The notes: generated by a model not told the origin, from the sequence alone. Positions 1 through 12,870 are shown, numbered from the stretch's first letter. The stretch is DNA of 64,000 bases from Auricularia sp. M13 (GCA_037042915.1 CM073193.1:2666001-2730000), one strand, 5' to 3'. Translations and numbers: made by a program.

Positions 1-348
1 CACGGAACTGGCTCGGCTTCCTCCTCTTCTTCTTCGTCGCATACGCACTTGCACTCGCATTCGCAATCTCACGGGCACCACGGCCAGCAGCACGGCCAGC
101 AGCACGGTCGCGGCTCGCTTCCGTCGCCGCCGGACTCGCCCAACACACCCGCTTCTTCTCATTCCTCGACAGCATTGCCTCAGTCTGCCGTCATTGTCAC
201 TCCACCGTCAAGCGACGACACGACTTCGATAGCGAGCTCGAAGACCGCTTCGTCGATGTTCTCGTCCGCCAGCGCATCCACGGGCGCGACGTCTCTCGCC
301 TTGTCATCCAGCGCACACTTCGCATTCACTTCTCGGTCTGTGTGGTAG
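1..348 (+). CDS. PCL-type cyclin, 3' part (left KDZ copy)
   Basis: This is the C-terminal low-complexity tail (Ser/His/Gln/Pro-rich, ending FTSRSVW) of the cyclin carried by the KDZ element. The window edge cuts off the cyclin box. The reading frame is open from base 1 to a stop at 346-348, and the encoded tail matches the right copy (41209-42105, minus strand). It lies upstream of the transposase gene and on the same strand, as in the right copy. Its presence in both copies shows that the cyclin is part of the transposing unit. Confidence 0.8.
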   Translation, partial: HGTGSASSSSSSSHTHLHSHSQSHGHHGQQHGQQHGRGSLPSPPDSPNTPASSHSSTALPQSAVIVTPPSSDDTTSIASSKTASSMFSSASASTGATSLALSSSAHFAFTSRSVW

Positions 349-1095
349 TAGCACGCTATCGCGCGACCGGGCGTCGTGGGCCCTGGTTGCATTCTGGAGG
401 ACGGGCAGCGATCTCGTGGCGCGACACGCGGCTCTCGGCGCAAGACCCAACGCTTTTTGCTGTTCATAACTTCTCTTCATACCCATCTTGGCAACTGCAT
501 TTCCCTTCAGACTTTTTATTCCCATACCGCGCACACCTACCTACCTTTGCATCGCTCCTCTTTCCGCTTACATTGCTCGGAACGGCCACCTCATAAATGC
601 TCCTGTGAGCGCGGTGCGGGACATCTCTCCTGGCGCAGCAGACTAATATCTTCGCCTTCATGGGCAGTGGACGTCCGCTTTTTTGAATACCTCGCGGCGA
701 CCGCGAATCGGAACCGGGTAGCATATCGAACACCGATTGTTCGCGGCCGCCGCGGAGACGGACTTCTGCTTTCACGCACCGCTCGAGCCAAGAAACGCAT
801 GTCGCACGAGTGCCTGATCGTTGTCAGTAAGGTGGAAACGTCAGTGTCATAGAATTGTGGCTGCGCCTGAGCTCTTTGGCTTCGGCGCATGCAGCACCTG
901 GCCTTCCATTCAGCTGAACATTCCTCGCGGCGACCGCGAGCGCAAGCGTGCCTCCCGCCGGTGACGGCATCTTGCGGTCGCCGCGGCGAAGGACTTGGGC
1001 AGGGATTCTTCCGGGGCCGGAAACCATTTTCGCAGTTTTTCGTCGCTGTATCCGAAAATCCCGAGCAACCCGCCTTCGCTGTCGCTGCCCCCGCC
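349..1095 (+). promoter_or_regulatory. Cyclin-transposase spacer with four 15 bp palindromes
   Basis: This intergenic stretch lies between the cyclin stop and the likely transposase start. It holds four TCGCGG-NNN-CCGCGA-type sites at 692-706, 741-755, 925-939 and 972-986. The transposase frame is open upstream to an ATG at 889, but the part before 1096 is low-complexity and contains two of the sites, so I treat it as leader. The sites could be the transposase promoter operator. The same stretch in the right copy is 40462-41208. Confidence 0.5.
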
Positions 1096-4000
1096 ATGCA
1101 AGACATTCAATCCGTCATGCCATTCCGCCTTCGCACTGCTCCGTACGCACGCAGGGCGGCCACTCACGGCGTATACATCGTTCCACCAAGTCGCCGAGTG
1201 TTGCAATTCAAGAATAAAATCGCCCGACCACTTGCACGACAAAACCGCGTGCCAGCGCCAGCCACCCCTCCAGCAGACGGCGGACAATCAAGAGCAACTA
1301 CCGTCAATCGCCAGCCCACAGCACCCACTCGTCCTGCAGTGGTCGACGAGGATGTCTTCATGGCCGACGAGACAGACGTGCCTGAGCCAAGAGTGCAACA
1401 GGTTTTCAAACTGAATATGCCCCCGCCTCGACGTGGACGGCGGGTCAGACGGGTTCCAACGGTCAAGAAGGCGCTGTTATATTCACGATGGGACGAGCTT
1501 ATACCAAGACTTCGGAAGCCACTACTAGAGTTTATGGCTGGGCGTCAGCCCCATGAACACACGCGTTGTAGTGCTCCTGGCTGCCGGGAAAGTCTGCGTC
1601 GTGTTCTATGCGTAGAATGGGATCGTAAGCACCATTTCCTGAATACATGATTACCTGACCAAGACGCTTTCAGGTTACACAGAGCAGCATTTCTTTTGCT
1701 GCCCACACAATGGCCTCGCCGAGCAGCTCGTGGCTCGTGGCTTTTTCCCATCCTCCCCAGAGTTCCCGCCGTATGCATTTTCCACAAAATTACTTGACTT
1801 CTATTACCATCTCTGGTTCCATTCTGCGGACTCAGCTATGGCTGCCGCAGCATCATTGCACGGCTTTCATAACGATCTTGGGTTTCAGTTGCAGGATTCG
1901 AAGGTGAGTGTCGTCCAGCGCTGATGGATTCTGTTAATACCTCACAGGGCAGGATGATTGATGAGGGGTACCGCCGCCCAATGCAATACGCAATTCAATG
2001 GTACGACATTCTTCGTAGCCAGATTGAAAACGATGTCGAGGACATTGTGAGCGCAAAGAGGCGTTGGGCCGACGCATGGGCAACGTTCGACCAGGAGCGC
2101 CAGCAGCCAGCAGTGCCGGACGACACTGGGCTACAGACACCGCCAGATTCTCCTCACGGACCTGCGGTTTCTCGCACACCCAGTGGGCGTGACAGTCCTC
2201 TGGAGGCGACCGACGATACCCGACCACGAGCTGAACGGCCTGCCTACGAGGGTCCAAATGCGAATCGGAATCGCTGCAGCAGCTATCTCGTATCCTGCTG
2301 TGCGATGTGCTTCGACGAGGAACATTTTGGGCGCGGGGTTGACGAGTAGGTTTTCGTCCTGCAGCTTGGGGGTTAATACTAAGTTCCTGCAGGGGGTGTG
2401 ACATTCATGTTGGGGGCGATGCAAACTTTTCGCAGCGCCACGATTTCAAGGCAGGCGATTGTCCACCATTCAAGTATCGAGGCGTCTACCAGCTGTCACC
2501 AGAGCGTGTTGCAGCCATGGAAGCGCGTCTGGAAGAAGCAGGAAAGCGCCCCCGCGGCCGGTACACGGGTGGCGTCCCAGACGAGGATCTCGACGCGTGC
2601 GAAGACGCACACACTGCCGGGACAGCGTCAAAGGCAAAGGCCAACGGAGAACGGTTTGACGACACGGGCGTATTTGCGCTCATATGTCGCCACGGCGTGC
2701 CGCTGTGTTTTATGAACATCACGGACGCCGGTGAAGGGCAGAAGTTCATGCTCACGGCCCTTGACTGGTTATCCGAACATCTTCCAGCCACCGCAACCGT
2801 CGCAGCCTATTACGATGTCGGCTGCATTACGGATCGGACACGGCAGCTGGTGCGCTGTGCCATCTTCGCGGCGACCGCGACTAACATTTGGTTCAGTATG
2901 ACGTTCTTGCCCCTGGCTTCAGTGACCGTGTGGTGTTCGTTACGTCCGCCATGCACTCCTACGCACACCAATGGACCTGCCAGCTGGTCTACAGCCCGCG
3001 CATGAAAAGGGGTATGGGCCTAACAGACGGAGAGGGTGTGGAGCGCCTTTGGTCTGCACTACGAATGATGATCCCGAAATTGAGGGCTGTATCGGTGTGT
3101 TCAACATGTCCTTGTCGCTGCGTAAGATGGAATACCGACAGCATCTCCTTTACAGCGCTGACGGCGTCTTGTTCTACTCGACCGGCAGTTGCAACGTCTC
3201 GGTCAGCGGATGCGCCGCGACCAGGGCAAGTGGGTCAGGACGACGACGAAAGGCGATCAAGAAAAAGATAAAAACGGCGACCGAGCAGCTTGCCGATAGT
3301 GGCCATTCGCGTCAGTACCTCGCCGCTGAATGGGAAAATCAGCGTGCAGCCGAGCTCTCTATTCGCAATCGTATGGCAATGTTCACACATTCGGTCAGGT
3401 ATCTGATACAGTTACAGATCCACAGACGAAGCTCAAGAACGCCTTGAAGGCAGTTCTGACTCTTCAGGAGCAGGCGGATGCTCTGGAGGATGCGATTAAC
3501 AGTGCCGAAGGCACGCTCGGTGGTGGATCCCGCAAGGCAACCATGGCCGCCAACAGGTGCATTCGAAAGCTTCGAAACTCGCAGGCTGAGCTGCTCAGCG
3601 AGGCCCAGGCGTTATACGCAACGCTGAACGTTGACCGCGAGTTCGAAGAGATTCACGGAATGGGTCTGCAGTTTACCGCGGTGCTGCTTCAGGCCTACGA
3701 CGCGAAGCGCACGTGCCGCATGATGCTGCAACGTCGTTTCCAAGAGTGGCGAATTATAGACAGTGCACAGGGTGGCAAGGGCATGCCAGTTGGTATGGAA
3801 TGGTGCCCAGCGTCCGCCACAATCATCTGACATGTTACAGGCACTAGTATTCATACTCGTACAGTGGCAGCCATGAAGAAACGCACACCAACGATACAAC
3901 GCGCAATCAAGACCTATAACGATCTTTGCGACAGGCTCGTAAAGCTGCGCCCGATTGGAAGCTCCTTCCCGCTACCACAGCCCCTCTCGACAGAGCTCAA

Positions 4001-5624
4001 GCACCTCAAAAATAACGATGCGCTCATGCAAGATGTATACATCTCGGGAAACGACGGGCCCGCACCGGCTTGGCTTGTCAATGACAGTGTACGCAAGGGC
4101 ATCCGCGCCCTCCTAACACTGGAGCGGTGCAACGAGGAGATTGCACGGTTGGATCGAGAAGCGCGTAACTTGTTACGATGGCATGCTCGTGAATTGGCTG
4201 CATTTTCTGCAGCCTGCCAAGATGAAAGATGTGTGTAATGAACAGCCTGCATTCATTCTGACGACTAATTGTACACCCAGATGCTCTGTACAGGCCATTC
4301 CTAGAGCGCGAACGGGATCGGCTCGCGCGGATGGACCTTCGCGGCTGCCGCGAAACTGTTCGGAGTCCGCCGCCACTGCTTGTCCGAGACCATCTCGTTG
4401 TCGCCCAGCCATCGCCACCGCAAACTCCTCCTCGCCCGCGCGTCCGATTCGCCGAATATAACGAGGTTCGCGAGTTCGCCTCCCCGTCCGACGAGAGTGA
4501 TTGCGAGGAGCTGGGTGACGAAGACGACGACCTTGAGGAAATGGCGCGAACAGCGAGCCCGCGCAAGCCGTACAATGACGACGATGTTATCGTTATTTCT
4601 GACGACTCGAGCTACGAATTCTCTGATAGCGAAGACGATGACATTGCAGATGGCACGCCATTCAACAGCAACCTGGTACAAGGTCCCATGCCCGCGCGGG
4701 CGTCATCCTGGGAGCTTGAAACCCTCGATTACGTGGAGGTGAGTGAAACGCGTGCTCGTCTCTACCGCGTTTTCATTGATAAAATCTTTAGACTCAACCG
4801 CAACACATTTTCCACTGGCATGAGCTTGACCAGCTTGCGGCCGCCGCGGACGATTCGCCCATTACGCGTGGCATCTGGATAGATCGCACACAGTATCTCC
4901 CGCGTACCCTCCTATCCCCGGATGCCTGGGTCCGACTTTGCACGCCAGGCCGGTGGTTGAACGACGAGGCGATCAACCGCGATGTGTGCACTGGCGCGCG
5001 AGTATCCTCTGCGTCTGAATCGTTTTTGCGTCCTCAGTTCGTACGAGATGACCTGCTACCAGGACGGGATGGGCGTGGCGGAGCAGTACCGCCGTGTCGC
5101 ACATATGCGAATCTGGGAGCGCGAGGCCGTCATCGTCCCAATCAACGAGCAAAACACGCACTGGGTGCTGGCCCTCGTCTGGCCAAGGCATGGGTATGTC
5201 GAGATATTCGACAGCCTGGCGCGTGCACACCGAGTTCGCGCTCTGGCCCTGGTATGTCCCTTCATCTTGCCTTGCATTTCTTTTTACAAACTCGCCGTAG
5301 ACTGTGTTTCGCTATTTCCGCTCAATTTCAGCGTACGCTCAGATGGTCGACCCCTGCGTTCAGTCGCTGCCCACGCAATGGAAAATGCGGCCGATGATGG
5401 TGAGCCATACTCAGCTTTAGTGCCTGTCGTATTATACTCACGGAAAGCAGGCCGAGGCGAGCCAGAGCAATGGCTCTGATTGTGGGCTGTGGGTCATGAC
5501 ATGCGTTGCAGCACTACTGAGCGGGAAGCGCGTGACCTCGTTGGTCGAGGACGATATGCCGCGTGTTCGCCGCGCACTATGTACATTAGCTCGCAGGCAT
5601 GCAGTACCAGAGCCCAATGGATGA
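1096..5624 (+). pseudogene. CxC-KDZ transposase / Ulp1 fusion, left copy (damaged)
   Basis: This is the same multi-exon gene as 35932-40461 (see there for domains). Three differences from the right copy would disable it. An Arg codon (CGA) is a TGA stop in the exon just after the DGEGVERLW block (about 3163-3165). One extra G lies near 3238, in the run that reads AAGTGGGTCAGGACG. Two bases are missing near 4979, inside the Ulp1 motif that reads WLNDEAINFAM in the right copy. The metal-binding and catalytic blocks themselves remain readable: GDANFSQRH near 2418, YDVGC near 2812, DGEGVERLW near 3030 and GSDCG near 5476. Confidence 0.8.
2850..2896 (+). other. 47 bp intron built around a 15 bp palindrome
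   Basis: The intron runs from GTGCGC to TTCAG and has a CTAAC branch-point-like motif at 2881-2885. Its centre is a perfect TCGCGGCGACCGCGA (2866-2880). The matching right-copy intron is 38661-38707. An intron of the second gene (10158-10206) has the same build. Confidence 0.7.
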
Positions 5625-6916
5625 CGCCCGTGTCTTTTACATTACTTAAGTCACTGCTACCGATGTGAGCGTTCTCCTGAAGAGTGCGTCAGATGCAGAA
5701 AAGCTATCAATGACCAGTCTGAACTAAATGGCCGGAAAACGAGGCTGTAACATGTGGTATGAACACAACAAAAGCATGAGTCCGTGGGAATGTGCTGTGT
5801 GCCTTGTCCACGCTTTTGGTGGCCCCGAAAATGAGACGAGGTCAGTAGCAGGCAGTGAGTTGACGGCGACTCAACAGCGACTGCATCAGCAGCACCGCTG
5901 CACCCATGGTCACTTGCACATTTTACTGAGGTGATGCTGTAGTGTGGGGCCGTTGTTGCTTTTCGATGTTTAGAATGCTCAGGTCTAGTGTTTCCAGTGA
6001 GTGTAAACTCGCATCGTGAAGAGGTTCATGAGCCACCAATGAACTCTCGCACACCTGCATGACAGCGCCTGGAGTGAATTCGCAGATGTAGGGGGCTACT
6101 ATTTGGCATTGAAGAAGCAGTCATGTGCACATCTACTTTCAGGGAACCGTAGTAGAGTTGCACCTTCAATGGAAGATACTGCTCATGCAGGCATGTGTAC
6201 TTCGACGCCTCAAATGTGAATGCTACTGATAAGAGACATGACACGCGGTTCATTCTAATGGGTACCATTGGAAACATGTTCTCTACCTTTTGCAAAAGCG
6301 GAAAGCTGTGTTAGCCCATGGGGGGGACGACCGCTTCTCGTCTTTACATTCTGGAGGTCTCAGAACAGCACCAGACTTGCTGAATGTACGACTGTCCACC
6401 CAACGTCTGGAAACACCCCAGGAAGTCTACAAGGAGCTTAGCCTACATGGAGACAGTGTAATGAGCTAGCACGCGTCTTGCTAACAAGTACCATGGGTGA
6501 TTATGACGGCGTTGCCCAGGAATGTGTCGACGGCAGTGCAAAGACTATTCCAGTTGAAAGTCTATATTGGAGATATAAATATCACTCCTGAAACAGTATA
6601 TTCGTTGCCTGAGACCGCCGCTACAGTGACATACAGAAGATGCTAGCGCGAGGCATTCAGAGACCAGGGTCACCTTTCTGACATCTACACGAGTTCTAAT
6701 AATGTTCTTATTACCTATGGCCACTGGAAGACTCTCTGAATACCTCAAAGCTATGGTGAAACCCTTTCGAACGAAAGCGGCTTAAGTTCTATGGCCTCGA
6801 AGGCTTTCGACGTTAGAACAACGGCGTCTGCACGCGGTTTGCAAGTCCGACAAACGACCGCTCTCGTATCTTCCTACCAGCAACACCCGCTCTTCTCGTA
6901 ACTTCAGAACCACCCA
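5625..6916 (+). other. Spacer between transposase and large gene, no gene seen
   Basis: This 1.3 kb stretch is less GC-rich than the genes around it. It has no open frame with recognisable features and no palindrome sites. It is conserved in the right copy (34640-35931). Its end next to 6917 presumably holds the promoter of the large gene. Confidence 0.5.
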
Positions 6917-9900
6917 ATGGACGTGAGTGTTCGCTAGTACTGAAGAGCATTCATGACATGCTGAAACGTGTCACAGCAAAACTCGCAAAACACTCACGAA
7001 GAGGACTACGCGCCGTATGGCATTGTCGCGGCGACCGCGACAGAAAATGCGCAACAAGCGCAACTTCGTGAGTCTGGCGGTTTGCATTCCTTTGCATTCG
7101 TTGGCTCATTGGTACGCTTACAGCATCTGCAAATACTACCCACGCGCCCGTGCAACATGAGCCAATGCTTGTCGCGCACCAGGGGGCGTAATGCAGCGCT
7201 GGGGCTGCGCTTCAATCCCACCGCGCGGAACAAGACCCCGCTGGTTACGTGGCGCAGTTGCAACAGCCTGACATGCGAGGCTCAGCCCCAGGCGGGGCGC
7301 CGCAGTTCTCGCGGCCTGATACCGCGCCGCCACCCACGTATACAAGGCATGCCATGACGGGCACCGCTGCAATGCCTGCAGCGCGCGCCTACGGCACCCC
7401 CACCCGGTGCTCGTGATCGCCTTCAGCAACACAGCGTCACTGGGCCAGCGACCGCCCAGACACTTTCCGAAGTTCGCGCCGACTTCATACGCACACAGGG
7501 CGGCGCAATGCAGCCTGCACAGGCGCACAATTCCTTTGCTGTTCAGCGGGTCGCTATGGACGGTCAATTCGGAGGTCGCGAGACCGCGCGCCCATCTGCC
7601 AGCGCCCTGCTCGACTGGACACCACCTGCGGGCTCCGCGCCCGCGCCCACACCTCCCACTGCCGCCGCCTATGCTGGTAATCCCAGGGCTATGCCTCGAG
7701 AGACGCAATACGCTCTCAATGGCCATCAGGAGCGTTACAAGCGCCGCTGCGCCAGGCGACCATGCAGGAGGCTTCGCAACAGATTGCAAACGCTCGGGCT
7801 GGGCATGGTACGCCACAAGTCGCGCCTGCCCCAGAGGGCCACCTGTTAGTGCACACGCCGCACGTCCCAGTACCAGACGGGCGAGGGACCTTACGAGCAA
7901 CTGCACCGACTGCACCGGTTGCACAGACAGCCCAGGTCGCGATGGCCGCTTCAGGAAGTGGCGACATCGCACCTGCGTCCGGCCCAACACGCTCCCACTC
8001 GTCTTATACCTCCACGCAGAACGGTAACGACACGCGCGCCATGGGCAGAGCTGCCACCACGATGTTCGGTTCGGTGGACTCGCAGCGTGACCAAGCCCTC
8101 GGCGGCCGCGACCCCGCGCACCTAAACGCGCAGTTCAATGCGCTGCGTGCTGTCGGCCCTGCCGAACCTACTGCTCCCTTGGCAGACACATCTGACCGCA
8201 TCGGCCTTCGCGACGCGCAGGCACTCGCGCCCGGGTCAGCCTATCTTTACCCCGCGCCAGTGCATACGCCCGACGTCCAGGCACAAGACGAATTATGCCC
8301 GGAACAAGTGCCTGCATTTTCGCATGCCGGAGATGGTGCAGTCCGCTACGCCCTGTGGTTCAACTCCATAAACCGCACGGGCGGTATCGCGGACGAACAG
8401 CTTCGCAAGTGCGTCGCGGAGCGCTTGAAGCTCATTGCCGACGACATGACGGTCGGCGATCTGTGCGCCATAGAAGACGACATGCGTCGATGGGTTCCAC
8501 AGGCAGCAGAGCTCATGCGGCCCCTCACGATTCGAGTCAGGACGCCACCTCCGTGCACTATCCCTCCGGACAACAATGGGGAATACACGCATCGCGTATT
8601 TCAGCCGACGCCGCAGCAATATGGACCGAGTGGCCACCCCGAATGGCTCAACCATGATGCCGGCCATCATATTGCCAACTGTAAGTCGACTTTTGCCCAG
8701 CCTCTTCCAGGTCGGAGGTTGACGGGTTTTTCAGCTTCGCGGATGCCCCAGAACGCGCGGCAGGTGACCGGCGCCATTGTCAACCTCGCGCACACGTTCA
8801 ACATGCTGCATCGCTCGCGGTCGCCGCGAGAGCGCCAGTATCCTGCTCCCGGCGCGGATGGTGCACGTCAAGGCTCTCCGACGCCGCGCACGGTCGATCC
8901 ACGAGACACGCTGCTGGTTCAAGAGGGCGCCAACGCAGCAGGCCAGTCGTCCTCTGCCCAGCAGGAGCACACATACGCGGACAACTATGACGCCCCCGGC
9001 TTTGACGACGCCAATGCGGACGAAACCATGTTGGACGCGCCCACCAATACGCCGGGCGCTGTCCCGTCACAGGCGCCGCCGAATGCGTCGTCAAACACCT
9101 CGACATACGCAATGACTGGCCCAACGGCTGCACCGCCGCAGCCACCCGCGCGAAGTTTTCAGACGCCACCGGGAAGGCTCGCTCGCGCGGTCAGCCTGCC
9201 TTGCTACATAGCGGCAACCCGGAGGAGGACGGTCTCCTTGACTCCGTTCACCCACTGTATCCGCTCAACCCGCGCGCGCGCCTTGCAACGCGCCGCAAGC
9301 GCGATGAAGAGACTGCGAATGAAATTTTCGCTTTCTTTTGCAAAATCCGCGAGCAGATCTTCACCTACGCTCGCGAGCTCGACGAAGATCCTGAATGCTT
9401 TCTGCGGGAGGCGGTTCTGGGCACGGGAATTGCAGACAGCTTCTGGAATCTCTTCCAGCAGTTCCACAGCATGCCCCCTGGTCGTAAGTCCATTTTCCTT
9501 GCAGCCGCGCCTTGCTAACATCGAGCAGAGTGGCACGTCCGCGACGAGTTCGACTTTGGTCAGCAGACTGCCAAGGACGCGTGGAAGTGGTTCAAGGAGC
9601 AGGTCAACTATGAACACATCCTGCTCCGCTTCGCGTACGCATTTCCCGACGGCATCGCCATAAAAACGGTCGCTCAAATGGGCAAATACTTTCGCGGTCT
9701 GCGAGAGCATCTGCATGACATTGTAAGTGATACATACACTACACAGGGCTTTCAACTAACTTGTGCTTGCAGCAGGGACACCTAGCAGCGTGCTATGGTT
9801 TGCAGATGTCTGTCGTCGTCGCCGGACAGAACGCGACTACTGACCAGGGGCTCGTTTTTGCTGACTGGGCCCCCATGGCCCGCGGCTTCCTTAACATGTT

Positions 9901-12281
9901 CAAGATTCCGGAGGAGACGTTCACGCGCTCATACGCCACCTACTGCCAGTAAGCCCGCTCTACAGCTGGAGCCGACAGGGTTCTGACTCCGTGAAGACAC
10001 AGGGCGGACTTGGTTGAGATCGCGGAGATGCTCGGTCACCCGATTGACCGGGCGCTGCTGGACCTTGTCACAGAGCCCCGGCTGACGGACCCCGCGAAGT
10101 ACGAGGGCTGGGAGCTCGGCGCGATTTGGAACGACGTGATCAACTCACTTCTGGAAGGTGCGCATCTTTCGCGGTCGCCGCGAAACGGCTTCTGATTCTC
10201 GTGCAGCGGCAAATCCAACCCTCCCACCGATTAAGAACCGCCATACAGAGTGTCAGTTTGTCTCGCATCTCGCGGTGTGCGACCGCAACGACATTTGTAT
10301 AGGCAACTTTCCGTGGGCGATTCCGTTGCCTTACACGCCGGGCCTTTACACCGACAAAGGCCTGCTCTGCTACGGGAAGTTGGAGACCAACTACCTCATC
10401 CAGTGGCTTTCTATGCGCGACCCAAAGGATCCCACTCGCCCTCATCCCCTTGGCCCTCGTCTGTTTTTCGCCGGTGATCGCACGGTGGCCGGCACTTCGC
10501 TCCCAGTGCTTCGCACCAGCGCTGTCGACTATCCGGATTCGCCGTGGCATGGGCGCATGTTGTCCTATTCTCTCCAGGACCACAGGATTATCTCGCCGAC
10601 GCTGAGCGAGTTGCGCGCCATGCGCGAGAGCTCGGGCGTCATCAAGGATGTGTACAAGTTCAAGAGTATCGGTCCTGAGCCTCGCCAGCCAAGCGAGGCC
10701 ACCACTAAGCCGCGGGCACGGCGTGCATCGAAGCAGTATCGCGAGTTGCTCAGCAGCGACGACGACGATAACGAGGAGGACAACGTGCCGATTGAGCAGG
10801 AGCCAGCGGCCGCCGCGAGCGAGACTGGGACGCGCTATGAGGCACTCGGCAGCGACGTTTCCCGCCCCTCTTCGCCCGAGCGTGCGCCTGCCCAGGCACC
10901 GCCTGCTAGGGCACCTCTTACCTCGATCCTCCGAAAGCCCGAAGCACCACCGGTGCGTGCGCGCAGCGTCGAGCACCATCTTGGCCCTGAGCCCGACGGT
11001 GACGATGATGGTATGTTCCCCTGTTTTTCCTCTTTTACAACTCATGCTAATCCGGTTTCTGCAGCGCTCTGGCTCCCCCCGTCTGGCCGTGATACACCAG
11101 GATTTCCCGGCGGCGTTCCCGACAGCTTTTGGCCCAAGTTCTGCGTTGACGCTCGCCTGATGTCAAAGTCCGAGCAAGCGCAGTACAAGAACCGTCTGAC
11201 GAAGGCGCGCATCGCGGAGGGAAAGAAGATTCTTGCTGAGCGCGCCAAGCGCGCAAAGGACGACGCCGCGGCCGCCAAGGCGCACGACGAAGACGCTATG
11301 GAGATCGATGTCATTCCGCCCGTCGCGCCTAAGAAGAAGACTACGCGCAAGACGAAGACCAAGGGCAAGAAGGCACAGGAGCCTCAGGAAGAGGAGGATC
11401 GCGCTCCTGTCGCGACCACGTCCAAGCGCAAGAAGGGCGCGGCGGCGACACCGGCACCTCCTGCTGAGCCAAGCGTTGCACCTGCGACGCGCCGCTCCAC
11501 TGCGGCCGCCAGAGCAGCTGCTGCATCGCCCACGCGCCCAACTGCGTCGTCTCCCACTCGGCCGGCGACCGCGGCTGCTGGTCGTGAGACCGCCGCAGCA
11601 CCATCGCGCGCCCGTCAAGACGCAGTGGCCTCGCAGCCTGGCGCAGGCCCTACATCGTCCTCGGCGAAGCGTGCCCGTGATGCGGACGACGAGGACGATT
11701 TCGAGGCCTCTTTCATCGCGCCGCGCAAGTTGGCCCGCATGCAAGGACAGGCGAACCCGACTACGCCGCTGCGCCGCGGTGCGCAGCCCGCCGCAACGGG
11801 CCTTACTCCACGCCCGCATGCCACTGCCAGTGCAGGCACCGGCCTGACGCCTCGCCCCGACAAGGTCGAACCCGCAAAAACGGGCCTGACACCTGCGCCT
11901 CAACCGCGCGGTCGCTCTGTGTCCCGTACGCCGGCCAGGCGTGTCGTCGAGGTTTCCATACCGTCGCGCGCAGCCACTCCCGCGCGTGCGCCTTCTGTGC
12001 CCCCCGCTGAAAAGCGCTTTACCCTCGAGATGACGGAGAAACCGTTTGGCGATCCTCCTGCGTGGCTCCGTTTCGTCCCCCAGCAGTTTGCGCCGGAGGC
12101 CGTGCAAACTGCCTTCAACAGGCTGCGCGTCGACATCAAGCGCACCAACCGCCGGTTGAACGAAGCTTACTGCAAGGTCATCGAAGACCTTGCGGTGGCC
12201 TGGCCAGAGAGTGTCGAGTTCCCAGAAGACCTCGACAGTCTCTATGAAATCGTTTCGAACCGTGCACCCGCCGCGACGTGA
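6917..12281 (+). pseudogene. Large KDZ-associated protein of unknown function, left copy (damaged)
   Basis: This is the same gene as 29271-34639, which is described in full there. The left copy has short length differences from the right copy: near 7190 (a G run and a GC repeat), near 7380 (one GC unit less), near 7730 (an AA run shortened), near 9150 and near 9510. These break the frame in the N-terminal half. The C-terminal half (10207-12281) is one long open frame here, whereas the right copy has two one-base deletions there. Neither copy is therefore perfect as given. Most differences lie in short runs, so sequencing error is possible. Confidence 0.7.
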
Positions 12282-12446
12282 ATGTAGAGCTCCCTATCTT
12301 GCCTGAACTTTGACTCGTAAACGATCCCAATCGATTTGAAATATAATTTTTCTTTCGTTGTAATTGTTGCACCTCAAATACTGGCAAGAAGTCAAATGAA
12401 AGCTGATTTCCATAATCTGACACCCGTTGCTCGTCCAAGTCGTATC

Positions 12447-12630
12447 TCGCGGCAGCCGTGAAGAGGCTGTATCAAGTCAAACTGTTGTTCGCGGCGGCCG
12501 CGAGCAGTCCGCATCATGCTTAATTATTATTCGCGGCGGCCGCGAGTCTGGTCAATGACATCAACTCACGCTTCGCGGCGACCGCGAAGCGTTCAACATG
12601 TCACCAGCATTTCATTCAGAACCGCCGCGA
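12447..12630. repeat. Palindrome array with exact 42 bp spacing (left copy)
   Basis: Four 15 bp sites start at 12447, 12489, 12531 and 12573, exactly 42 bp apart. A fifth half-site ends at 12630, in step to within 1 bp. The middle three are TCGCGG-NNN-CCGCGA with intact arms, and the first has one changed base. The DNA between the sites is unrelated in sequence, so this is not a simple tandem repeat. 42 bp is about four turns of B-DNA, which would put bound proteins on one face. The mirror array in the right copy is 28921-29104. Confidence 0.85.
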
Positions 12631-12870
12631 AGACGGCCTGGGACGTGCAACGGGTGTTAGAATATGATGCTGCGTAAAATACGTCGTTGAGGCTGGGCAG
12701 CGCACGTTGCACTCGTGACCTCGTTGTTTAAGCAGAGCTTGGACTGTACAAGCCTTCCTGAAACCTACATGAGCATGTTCCTTGATGAATACAACATCAC
12801 ACGACGTTAGTGGTGTTAAACTGACTGCACTTTCATCAATGAGTCACACGACCATTGCGTACAGCATATA

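Noticed and set aside
10140-12107. Long minus-strand frames opposite the large gene
   Set aside because: They are Arg/Gly/Ser-rich mirror frames of a GC-rich coding strand, with no splice sites or motifs.
6917-12281. TET/JBP dioxygenase, known to accompany KDZ elements in fungi
   Set aside because: I looked for the HxD...H and Arg pattern of the dioxygenase core in the large gene and did not see it.
12447-12630. CRISPR-like array
   Set aside because: The regular 42 bp spacing suggested it, but the repeat is a 15 bp perfect palindrome, the host is a fungus and no cas genes are present.
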